Shown here: positions 1-7,343 of the stretch, one piece after another
How the letters are laid out: each line of letters starts with the position of its first letter
Position numbering within the stretch: the stretch's first letter is position 1
Source of the DNA: CBDATA01 sp965215615
GTDB lineage: Bacteria > Acidobacteriota > Vicinamibacteria > Marinacidobacterales > Marinacidobacteraceae
NCBI GenBank assembly: GCA_965215615.1
Contig: OZ244068.1
Location: 2,418,001 to 2,482,000, forward strand
Direction of reading: 5' to 3'
DNA: 64,000 nt
Position numbers and translations under genes: made by a program
The notes under the pieces: generated by a model
Told to the model about the DNA's origin: nothing
What the model saw: the letters and a program-made list of their open reading frames with translations, nothing else
The model's database searches: none

Positions 1-453
1 TTCGGGGTCGTGGCGGGCGAGCAGGTGGTCGAGCCAGCGCGCTCCGCGGGGGTGGGCATACAACCGCTTGAGCCGCTCGCGCATCTCCTTCGAGCTCGGG
101 GTCGGGTCCGGGAAGAGCCCGCTTCGGAGCGCCCGGAAGTAGAGCCCGCTTCCCCCGACCACCATCGGCAGCGCGCCGCGTGCCCGGATTTCGCGGATCG
201 CGGCGGCGGCGAGCGCGGCGTACCGTCCGGCTGTGCAGGCATCCTCCGGGTCGAGGACATCCAGCAGGTGGTGGGGGATTCCGCCCCGGAGCCGCGGCGG
301 CAGCTTGCCCGAACCGATGTCGAGCCCGCGATAGACCTGGACCGCGTCGCAGGAGACGATCTCCACCGCGCCGGGCAGCGCCCGCGCCAGCCGGACGGCG
401 AGTTCGGACTTGCCGGAGGCGGTGGGGCCGACCAGCCCGAGCACGAGGGACAA
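1..453 (-). CDS. miaA: tRNA dimethylallyltransferase (partial, C-terminus outside window)
   Basis: MiaA transfers a dimethylallyl group to N6 of A37 in tRNAs that read codons starting with U. The visible N-terminal part has the P-loop GPTASGKS near residue 10, then SCDAVQVYRGLDIGSGK, the PHHLLDVLDP segment and GGSGLYFRAL, which are the canonical MiaA blocks. The start is TTG at 453, with GTG at 444 as an alternative; either puts the P-loop at the expected distance. About 150 residues are present, half the usual 300, because the gene runs off the left edge. It is the last visible gene of a long minus-strand string that includes ribH, nusB, lysS, clpC and bamA. Identification is firm; only the start is uncertain. 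Confidence 0.93.
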   Translation of the reverse strand, partial: MSLVLGLVGPTASGKSELAVRLARALPGAVEIVSCDAVQVYRGLDIGSGKLPPRLRGGIPHHLLDVLDPEDACTAGRYAALAAAAIREIRARGALPMVVGGSGLYFRALRSGLFPDPTPSSKEMRERLKRLYAHPRGARWLDHLLARHDPE

Positions 454-459
454 GGGCGG

Positions 460-564
460 CTATCCGGCAGCCCGGCAGAGCGCGAGCGCCGCCAGTGCCG
501 CCACCACGAAAGCCCCCGCGAAAATCTGGCCGCGCGTGAAAGCGAAAGGACCCGGCTCGTTCAG
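460..564 (-). CDS. possible 34-aa single-span membrane peptide
   Basis: Between the SpoIID-like gene and miaA there is an open frame ending in TAG that encodes one convincing hydrophobic helix (QIFAGAFVVAALAALALC) after a short polar leader containing FTRGQ. The only start near the upstream stop is a CTG overlapping the SpoIID-like TGA; no ATG, GTG or TTG is available unless the frame begins deep inside the upstream gene. I do not recognise a family. It may be a real coupled small membrane protein, or just a hydrophobic spacer read by chance. Confidence 0.2.
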   Translation of the reverse strand: MNEPGPFAFTRGQIFAGAFVVAALAALALCRAAG

Positions 565-2663
565 CGGATGGTCTCGACCCGGGTCTCGGGATAGGAGTGG
601 GCGAGGATCTCGCGGTAGTCGAAGCCGTGGGCGGCCATGCCGTACGCGCCGGCCTGGCAGAGCCCGAGGCCGTGGCCCCAGCCGCGTCCGGTGAACCACC
701 AGGACTTCACCCGCCCGTTCCGGTCGCGCCGGGGCTCGGCGTAGAAGAGGGTGTCGGCGAGCCCGAGCGCGCGGCGCACTTCGAGCCCCCGCACTTCGAG
801 CGACCCGCGGTCGCCGCGGATGCGAAGCCGGCTGATCCGCCCGGAAGCTCCCCGTTCGAGAGGATCGAGAGCCACCACCTCGCCGATCTCCTCGTCGGGA
901 TAGCGGTCGCGGAGCGAGCGGGAGAGATCGGCGTTGTCCCGCGGCACGAGCCAGGCCGACTGGGGGGAGAAGCGATCCCAGGTCTCGCCCCGGTCTTCGA
1001 GGACCAGCAGGTCGAAAACCGCCCCCTCTTCGGAGACCGGCCGGTGGCGGACGAAATCACCCGGACGGAGCCGCAAGCCCCTTTCGGGGATGGGGGGGAC
1101 CGCAGGGTCCGGGCGGCCGGGAATCCGGAGGGGCCGGACCTCGCGGAAGAGCCGCAGCCCGGTCGCCGGACGGAGCCGGATGTCTTCCGAAGCGGGCCGG
1201 TCGGGCTCGATCACGATTTCCTCCCCGTCGAATTTCCTGACCTGACCCCGGACGAGCAGGGCACTCTCCCGGCCGATCAGCGCCCCGGCGGTCGAGATCA
1301 CCTCGCGCCGGGTGACCGGCCGGGCGGGGTTCGCGCCCTTTTCGGAAGCATCCAGCAGCCCCTCGCCCAGCAGGCGGTCGAGCGCCGACGAGCGAAAACG
1401 GACCCGGTCTCCCGGACGGCACCGGAGATCGGCCACGAGCCCGGCATACTGGTCGAGCCGCGGCCCGGAAGGCTCGGCGGCGCAAACCGGGAACCCCAGC
1501 CAGTCGAGCGTGGCGGCCAGTGCTTCGGCCGCCTCCTCCGGGGCCGCCGGCTCGTCGAGCGAGAGGGCCCAGTCCGGCGGGAGCGCTCCGGCGAGCGCGG
1601 CGAGCGCGGCGTCCCAGGGAACGAGAGGTAGCGAGGATTCGAGGTCCAGGCCGTCCGCTTTCCGGAAGCCGTCGCGCGCCACCAGATAGGGGGTCGGTGT
1701 CGTGAAGACGTTCTCGGCGTTCTCGGTGTGGCCTCCGCAGGCGGCGGTGTAGAGGGCATCCGCGAGCCGGCCCCCATGGGTGAGCACTTCGCCGGCGGTC
1801 GCGGAAATGGCGGCGGAGGTCGCCGGATGCTCGGCGGCGACACCGCCATAGACCTGACAACGGGGCCCGGCGCAGAGGTCGTACCCCCGCTCCTGCCAGA
1901 CCGGCCGCGGGCGGAGCGCGTAGGTGCGGGCCACGAGTGCCTGTGCCTTCAGGGCTTCCGGCTCGGGGAAGAGATCGGGAGGAAGCTCGCGGGGCACGAC
2001 CCCCCGCAGGTATTCCTCGAGCGGGAGCCGGTTGACGACCGTCACTCCTTCGCCGGCGCGAAAGATGGTGAAGGTTCCTCGATAGGGATCTCCTTCCCAC
2101 TCCAGAAAACCGGCTCCGGGGGTGATTTCGAGACGGGTGCCGGCGGGGATGCGGATGGGCAGCCCGCCGGTCGGCCGCGCGATGAGCGCCTCGCCCTCGG
2201 GGGTCGGGAGCGGGTAGGAGCCGGCCTGAAGGAACCCGGCAGCCCGGAGGGCTCTCGCATCGGCGGGGTCGCCGAGGATGACCAGGTAGCGGCCGGTCTC
2301 GGGATCCCGACGGATTCGCGTGGGAGCGGTCCTTTGCTCGCGGTCGGCGAGCGGGGCGGGGGGACGGGTGGGAGATTCCCGGGATTCTCCGCGCAGCAGA
2401 CGCTCGGCTTCGCGGGCGGCCTCGCGGCTCGGGTAGGAACCGAGCGCGAGCACCGGAACGCCCGGAGCGGTCTCTGGGCTCACCAGAATCTCGCGTGCTT
2501 CGATCCGGAGTTCCCCGGCCCGCAGGGTGAAGGGGCTCGCGGCCGAGATGCGGGCGGCGGGCGCTTCGTCGGCGAGCCCGATCCGGATGTCCCCGATCTT
2601 CTCCGGCGGAGGCTGAAGGGCGGCTCCGGCGAGCGCGAGGGCCAGGAGCCCGGCGGCGGTCAC
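561..2663 (-). CDS. SpoIID/LytB-domain protein
   Basis: This 700-aa protein belongs to the SpoIID/LytB family of glycan-strand lytic transglycosylases and amidase enhancers, here in an organism with no other sporulation gene in view. A short N-terminal hydrophobic signal is followed by a SPOR-like stretch (about residues 70-140) and the SpoIID core starting near residue 205 (VVNRLPLEEYLRGVVPRELP, then ALKAQALVARTYAL). The core closes with GRGWGHGLGLCQAGAYGMA near residue 674, the usual GxGHGxGxxQxGA block. Between these lies an unusually long insertion of about 300 residues with several beta-rich segments. The start overlaps the stop of the TonB-like gene by ATGA at 2660-2663, so the two are translationally coupled. 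Cell-wall remodelling is inferred from the family; the substrate is unknown. Confidence 0.85.
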   Translation of the reverse strand: MTAAGLLALALAGAALQPPPEKIGDIRIGLADEAPAARISAASPFTLRAGELRIEAREILVSPETAPGVPVLALGSYPSREAAREAERLLRGESRESPTRPPAPLADREQRTAPTRIRRDPETGRYLVILGDPADARALRAAGFLQAGSYPLPTPEGEALIARPTGGLPIRIPAGTRLEITPGAGFLEWEGDPYRGTFTIFRAGEGVTVVNRLPLEEYLRGVVPRELPPDLFPEPEALKAQALVARTYALRPRPVWQERGYDLCAGPRCQVYGGVAAEHPATSAAISATAGEVLTHGGRLADALYTAACGGHTENAENVFTTPTPYLVARDGFRKADGLDLESSLPLVPWDAALAALAGALPPDWALSLDEPAAPEEAAEALAATLDWLGFPVCAAEPSGPRLDQYAGLVADLRCRPGDRVRFRSSALDRLLGEGLLDASEKGANPARPVTRREVISTAGALIGRESALLVRGQVRKFDGEEIVIEPDRPASEDIRLRPATGLRLFREVRPLRIPGRPDPAVPPIPERGLRLRPGDFVRHRPVSEEGAVFDLLVLEDRGETWDRFSPQSAWLVPRDNADLSRSLRDRYPDEEIGEVVALDPLERGASGRISRLRIRGDRGSLEVRGLEVRRALGLADTLFYAEPRRDRNGRVKSWWFTGRGWGHGLGLCQAGAYGMAAHGFDYREILAHSYPETRVETIR

Positions 2664-3919
2664 TGGTCGGGGCCGAACAGGTCGTAGGGCTGCTCGTTGT
2701 ACCAGAAGACCAGCATGATCTCGAAGTTGCGGCCCGGGTAGTCATCCGGCAGCGGGAGCAGTTCGGCACCGCGCAATGCGCCCACCGCGGCGTTGTCGAA
2801 CCCCGGAGCGCCGGAGGGGATCACCACCTGCATCCATTCGAGGGCTCCGCTTCGCAGGACGCTGATCGCGATCGCCACGTGCCCCGCCTGGTAGGCCGCT
2901 GCGTAGGGGACGTACCAGTTCCGCCGGACCTCGGCGATCAGCCGGCCGATCCAGGGGACCATGTTGGCACCCCGGTCGTCGTAGTAGAGGGTGTTGTTGC
3001 GGTCCGAAACGAGGCCGCCTTCCGGGTTCCGGAAGCGCTTGCCTTCGAGGAACCGCCAGATGTCGGTGGGGGTTCCGCGACTGCGACGATCCGCCTCTTC
3101 GGCGCGGGCGCGGGCCTCGCGACGGGCGAGTTCGTCGGCGCGTCGGCGGGCATCGGCGGCCGGATCCGAGATCCGTTCGCGGAACGCGTCGGAATCGAAG
3201 TCGAGCCGCGAAGCGTCTTCCGGCGGGCCGGTCCCCGCGTCCGCGAGGAGTTCCGGCTCGGGAGAAGCGAGGACCGGATCGGGCTCGGAGGGGGGCGGAA
3301 CCGGGGCCGAAACCTCGGGGATCTCTTCGTTCTCGCCCGTCGGCTCGTCGAAATAGAACTCCTCGTCCTGGCCGTCGGAAAAGGGGAGGTCGTTCTGGAA
3401 CCCGGTCGAAGGTGCTTCGATCATCGCTTTCGGGATGGCGAGCGCGACGGATTCCGGTGGCTCCGGGGTTGGTTCAACGGGGACGGGTTCTTCGGGGACG
3501 GGTTCTTCGGGGACGGGTTCTTCGAGGACGGGTTCGATGGGGGCCGGTTCGACGGGAACCACTTCCGCGAGCAGCGGCTCCTCCTCGATCGGAGGAGCCT
3601 CGAAGGTGAGGAGCGGGCGTTCTTCTTCGGCGACGGCAAGCGGCTCGGTTTCCCCGGACGAAACCGGCAACGCGCCGCCGATCATGACCAAAAGGAGCAG
3701 CAGGTGGAGCGCGAAAGAGATCGCCGTGACCCGCAGTCGACGGCCGCGATGGATTCCCGCCAGATCCTCCGCGGCACCGCCGGCGCTCAAGCCGTCGAAA
3801 CCGTGCGCTGCTACCGCGGCGACGGGGAGCGAACCGCGGCGACGGCGACGGAAGGGCGGCACCGATCGCCGTGGTGGTTCCGGCTTCAGGGGGTTCAGGC
3901 CGAGATCTTCAGGCTTCAC
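2660..3919 (-). CDS. TonB-like energy transducer with Pro/Glu-rich spacer
   Basis: The 419-aa protein has a cytoplasmic N-terminus, one transmembrane helix (AISFALHLLLLLVMIGGAL, about residues 65-85), a long Pro/Glu-rich periplasmic spacer with tandem EEPVPEEPVP units, and a C-terminal alpha/beta domain like TonB/TolA C-domains (about residues 310-415, with NWYVPYAA and ALEWMQVVIPSGAPGFDNAAV). TonB proteins couple the inner-membrane proton-motive force to outer-membrane receptors. No exbB or exbD is in the window. The spacer is encoded by an 18-nt tandem repeat around 3480-3535 that could change length by slippage. The start is GTG at 3919; the stop overlaps the SpoIID-like start. A TolA-like role is an alternative. 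Confidence 0.8.
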   Translation of the reverse strand: MKPEDLGLNPLKPEPPRRSVPPFRRRRRGSLPVAAVAAHGFDGLSAGGAAEDLAGIHRGRRLRVTAISFALHLLLLLVMIGGALPVSSGETEPLAVAEEERPLLTFEAPPIEEEPLLAEVVPVEPAPIEPVLEEPVPEEPVPEEPVPVEPTPEPPESVALAIPKAMIEAPSTGFQNDLPFSDGQDEEFYFDEPTGENEEIPEVSAPVPPPSEPDPVLASPEPELLADAGTGPPEDASRLDFDSDAFRERISDPAADARRRADELARREARARAEEADRRSRGTPTDIWRFLEGKRFRNPEGGLVSDRNNTLYYDDRGANMVPWIGRLIAEVRRNWYVPYAAAYQAGHVAIAISVLRSGALEWMQVVIPSGAPGFDNAAVGALRGAELLPLPDDYPGRNFEIMLVFWYNEQPYDLFGPDQ

Positions 3920-3949
3920 GGATATCCCACCCGAGGCAAGCCCCGTACC

Positions 3950-4339
3950 TTACCCGAATGCGCGGAGCTCGAAATCCGCCTCGACCGCCGGCCTCCCGTC
4001 GAGAAGGGCCACTCCCGCGAAGCAGTGCGGAGGCTCTTTCGCCGTCACCTCGAACTCGAGGTTCGCGCCGGGGGTTGCCGCTTTCCGGAACCGGACGCTC
4101 TCCACCCGGACGACCCGCCAGCCGGATTTTCCGGGATAGGTTGCGGCGAGCAGGCGGCGGGCCGCTTCGAAGAGCGCCTCGAGACTCAGGACACCGGGGA
4201 CCACCGGCATGCCGGGGAAATGTCCGGCGAAGAACGCCTCCTCCGCGGGGAACGAGCGGGAGGCGACGATCCGGGCTGGCCTTCGGGACTCTCCCGGATC
4301 GAGTTCCCGGACTTCGTCGAGGAGGGCCGCCCTGTTTAT
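3950..4339 (-). CDS. FabZ-like hotdog-fold 3-hydroxyacyl-ACP dehydratase
   Basis: The frame encodes a single hotdog domain with the FabZ signature GHFPGMPVVPGVLSLEAL, including the catalytic His and the downstream Glu. It sits just after the Skp/OmpH gene, where lpxD-fabZ-lpxA often follow bamA-skp in Gram-negatives, so a role in fatty-acid or lipid A precursor synthesis is likely. It is short, about 129 residues. There is no ATG, GTG or TTG between the last possible upstream codons and the catalytic block; the first ATG is inside the GHFPGMP motif. The reading most consistent with coupling is an ATA at 4339-4337 overlapping the Skp stop TAA. A rare start codon or a sequence error must be assumed. 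Family assignment is confident, the start is not. Confidence 0.75.
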   Translation of the reverse strand: MNRAALLDEVRELDPGESRRPARIVASRSFPAEEAFFAGHFPGMPVVPGVLSLEALFEAARRLLAATYPGKSGWRVVRVESVRFRKAATPGANLEFEVTAKEPPHCFAGVALLDGRPAVEADFELRAFG

Positions 4340-4878
4340 TGGGGTTCTCCCCCGCTGTCCGCCCGGGCGTTGAATCGCTCGATGACCTCGTCGGAGATGT
4401 CGAGCGCGGGATCCATGATGAAGGTGAGGCCGGGAGTGACGCGCAGGATGAGCTGGATCTGCTGCTCGGTCGCCACCTCTTCCACCACCGGTCCCAACTG
4501 CGCCTCGAGCGCGGCGAAGCCCTGGGTCTGGCGTTCGTTGAAATCCCGCTGCTGATCCTCGAGCCAGCGCTGGATGTCGGTCTGTTTCCTTTCGAGTTCG
4601 CGAGCCAGATCGGCGCGCGCTTCGGCGGAAAGAAGCTGCGACTGCGCCCGGTTGGTGAGATCGGCGATCTCCTGCTCCCGCGTCTGGCGCTCGCGCCCGA
4701 CTTCTTCCTGAAGCGACTGAAGCTCGGCGATCAGGTCCTGTCCCTGCTGGGACTCCTGCGCGATGCGGTCGATGTCGATGACGGCGATCCGCGGGGTGGT
4801 TTGGGCGAACGCGGAGAGCGGGGCGAAGGCCGCCACCGCCAATACGCCGCACAACAGGCGGCGGGTTCGAGAACTCAT
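4336..4878 (-). CDS. skp: Skp/OmpH-family periplasmic chaperone
   Basis: The 180-aa protein has a signal peptide (RRLLCGVLAVAAFAPLSAFA, cleavage about residue 25) followed by IAVIDIDRIAQESQQG, the standard OmpH/Skp N-terminal strand, then a long charged helical region rich in Glu, Arg and Gln (about 45-140) that forms the coiled-coil tentacles, and a C-terminal strand with ILRVTPGLTFIMDP. Skp holds unfolded outer-membrane proteins in the periplasm and delivers them to BamA, whose gene lies directly upstream, 65 nt away. Length and layout are typical. The stop TAA abuts the unusual start of the FabZ-like gene. Confidence 0.9.
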   Translation of the reverse strand: MSSRTRRLLCGVLAVAAFAPLSAFAQTTPRIAVIDIDRIAQESQQGQDLIAELQSLQEEVGRERQTREQEIADLTNRAQSQLLSAEARADLARELERKQTDIQRWLEDQQRDFNERQTQGFAALEAQLGPVVEEVATEQQIQLILRVTPGLTFIMDPALDISDEVIERFNARADSGGEPQ

Positions 4879-4943
4879 GGATGTATCGCTCCGTGAATTG
4901 CGGTTCCGGCCAGGCCAACCGAGGGACCGCGTCCTCTCCGGGA

Positions 4944-7343
4944 CTAGAAGGTGGTTCCGATGCCGAAAACGAAGGCAGTGGGCCGGTGGTAGTAGTCGCG
5001 GTGGGGATTGTAGGCGAAGATGAGCCGGAAGGGCACGTTGAGCATCGGGATGAACACTCGCATCTCGATTCCGGTGGACGTGCGGAACTGGTTGATCATG
5101 GAGAAGCTCCAGTCCGTTTCCTCCGCGAAGGCGTTGCCGGCATCGAAGAAGAGGATGGCGCGCAGTGGCCCGGCCAGCGGAATCGCGTATTCGGCGTTGA
5201 ACAGCAGCATCTTGTTGCCGCCGAGGAGCTGTCCGCTCGCGTTGCGCGGCCCCACCGAGCGGATGTAGTAGCCGCGGATCTGGTACTCGCCACCGAGGAA
5301 GAACCGGTTGTAGTAGGGGACTCCGGTCTGCTCCACGTCGAAGATGTCGATGGGCCCGCCATCCGGAGGATCGATTCCCCCGTAGCCGTGCAGGTAGCTG
5401 CCCATGACCCGCATCCCGAAGGAGGTCGCGCCGATCACCTCGGTGTGGAAGACCGCCTCCACGGTGGGCTTGTAGTAGTGGACGTTGCCCCCGAGCAAGC
5501 CACCCGCCACGTCGAGGCCGGCGGTCAGCTTCCGCCCCGAACTCGGAAAGATCGGGTGGTTCACCGTGTTATAGACGAAGGAGGGGCTGACCTTGCTCTC
5601 GCGGAAATTGCCCGAAAGGCCGTAGAAGCGCGGGTCCAGGTAGGCGCTGTTGTAGTAGAGGTCGTAGATCGTGAGGTTCAGGTTGGGGTCCGGCTCGCCG
5701 ATGGTGATGATCGAGTACCCGTAGTTGAAGAACGCCCGCGACCAGCGACCCACCGGAAGCCCGAAGATCAGCCGGCCGCCGATGTCCTCGCGGGTGAACT
5801 CGGGGAGTTTCAGAACCCGGCTGAACACGTCGAACCCGAGGGTGACCGGCTTGTCGAGGAAGTACGGATCGGTGATCGCGATCTGGTAGTTCTGGGTGCG
5901 CTGGCCGTACTGGATGGTGAAGTTCGCGGTTTCGCCGCGGCCGAGGAAGTTGGTGGTGCCGAAACTGGCGTTGCCGAAGAACCCTTCGAGTCCCGAAACG
6001 CCGGCACCGAAGGTGAGCTGGTTACGGTTCTCCTCGACGAGATCGAGGGTGATGTCGAGCCGGGTCGGGTCCGCCTCGCTCGGCTGGATGTCGGGCTGCT
6101 CGATGGGCCGGAAGTAGCCGAGCTGGTTGATCCGCTGGATGGAGGCCTTGAGCAACTCCATGTTCATGGTGTCCTGCTCGTTGAGCCACATCTCGCGGCG
6201 GATCACCCGGTCCTTGGTGGTGGAGTTGCCACGAAACTCGATCCGGTTGACGAGAAACTGGTCCTCTTCGGCGAGGTTGACCGTGACATCCACGATCCGC
6301 TCCTCGGGCCGGCGTCGCCAGGTGGGGAACCCGGTGAACTGCACATAACCCCGCGCTCCGTAGATCTCGCGGAGCGAATCGAGACCGTCGGTGACTTTCG
6401 ACTCGTCGTAGGTGTCTCCGTCATGCAGGTCGAAGAAGCCGCGCAGGAATTCCGCCGGAAAGACCTCGGCACCCTCGACCGTGACCTCGCCGACCTGGTA
6501 GGGCTCTCCCTCGAAAACCGGGATGGTGATATCCATCCAGCGCCGGTCGCGCTCCCAGAAGAAGAAGGTGCGCGCGGTGCCGTCCTCGTACTCGAACTCC
6601 GGCGGGCCGAAGGAAACGTCCAGGTAGCCCTTCTTCAGGTACTCCTGGCGCACCGCCTCGATGTCCTCGGCGTAGGTCTCGGCGGCGTAGTTGGCGCCGC
6701 CGAGGATGGACCCGAGCGTGTGACTCTCCCGCGTTTTCTTCATGGCCCAGCGAAGCGTCCAGTCGTCGAGCGCCTCGATACCGTCGAACCGGACCCGGCG
6801 AATGCGGATCTGCTGTTCGTCGCGGATGTCGAAGGCGATCCGCACCCCGCTCTCCGCCTCCTCGATATCGCTCGTGACCGCTCCCTCGGCGCGGCCCTTG
6901 TCCACCAGCATCGTCTCGATGATGTCGCGGGCCCGGACCACCAGCTCCGGGTTGTAGGGAGCACCCACCTGGATCAGGGCATCCTCCTCTTCCAGTTTCT
7001 CGAGGATGTCGTCATCTTCGAGCTCTTCGGAGCCGCGGAATTCCAGCGAGGCCACCCGCGGCCGCTCGCGGACCACGAAGACCACCACCTTGCCGCCGCG
7101 GTCTCCCGGACGCAGTTCGAGCCGCAGGTCGTCGGCGAAACCGGTCGCCCAGAGATTCCGGAACTCGGCGCGGAGCGCTTCGCGGTCCACCGGATCCCCG
7201 GCTTCGACCGTCAGATGGGCGATCCAGGCATCATCCGCGATGAGATCGTTGCCCTCGATCCGGATCTCCTCGACCGTTTCCCCGGTCTGGGCCGAAGCGA
7301 GGGCGGAAGAAAGCAGAACCGCTGCCAGAACGATGAAACGCAT
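4944..7343 (-). CDS. bamA: outer-membrane protein assembly factor BamA
   Basis: BamA (799 aa) is the Omp85 core that folds beta-barrels into the outer membrane. It has a signal peptide (FIVLAAVLLSSALASAQ), a row of POTRA domains to about residue 430, the last with FRGNSTTKDRVIRREMW and INQLGYF, and a C-terminal 16-strand barrel with the RGY form of the Omp85 VRGF lid motif (YQIRGYYIRSVGPRN) and a terminal Phe (GIGTTF). The ATG at 7343 overlaps the clpC stop by TGATG, which fixes the start; the open frame extends further upstream but only as a shadow of clpC. The skp and fabZ-like genes downstream support joint expression of the envelope machinery. Confidence 0.96.
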   Translation of the reverse strand: MRFIVLAAVLLSSALASAQTGETVEEIRIEGNDLIADDAWIAHLTVEAGDPVDREALRAEFRNLWATGFADDLRLELRPGDRGGKVVVFVVRERPRVASLEFRGSEELEDDDILEKLEEEDALIQVGAPYNPELVVRARDIIETMLVDKGRAEGAVTSDIEEAESGVRIAFDIRDEQQIRIRRVRFDGIEALDDWTLRWAMKKTRESHTLGSILGGANYAAETYAEDIEAVRQEYLKKGYLDVSFGPPEFEYEDGTARTFFFWERDRRWMDITIPVFEGEPYQVGEVTVEGAEVFPAEFLRGFFDLHDGDTYDESKVTDGLDSLREIYGARGYVQFTGFPTWRRRPEERIVDVTVNLAEEDQFLVNRIEFRGNSTTKDRVIRREMWLNEQDTMNMELLKASIQRINQLGYFRPIEQPDIQPSEADPTRLDITLDLVEENRNQLTFGAGVSGLEGFFGNASFGTTNFLGRGETANFTIQYGQRTQNYQIAITDPYFLDKPVTLGFDVFSRVLKLPEFTREDIGGRLIFGLPVGRWSRAFFNYGYSIITIGEPDPNLNLTIYDLYYNSAYLDPRFYGLSGNFRESKVSPSFVYNTVNHPIFPSSGRKLTAGLDVAGGLLGGNVHYYKPTVEAVFHTEVIGATSFGMRVMGSYLHGYGGIDPPDGGPIDIFDVEQTGVPYYNRFFLGGEYQIRGYYIRSVGPRNASGQLLGGNKMLLFNAEYAIPLAGPLRAILFFDAGNAFAEETDWSFSMINQFRTSTGIEMRVFIPMLNVPFRLIFAYNPHRDYYHRPTAFVFGIGTTF

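Noticed and set aside
460..699. 79-aa frame read from a start at 699
   Set aside because: Its first half is an out-of-frame reading of the SpoIID-like gene; only the last 34 codons could be a separate peptide, listed with low confidence.
561..2663. Sign of a spore-forming organism from a SpoIID domain
   Set aside because: SpoIID/LytB domains occur widely in non-sporulating Gram-negatives, and no other sporulation gene is present while outer-membrane machinery is.
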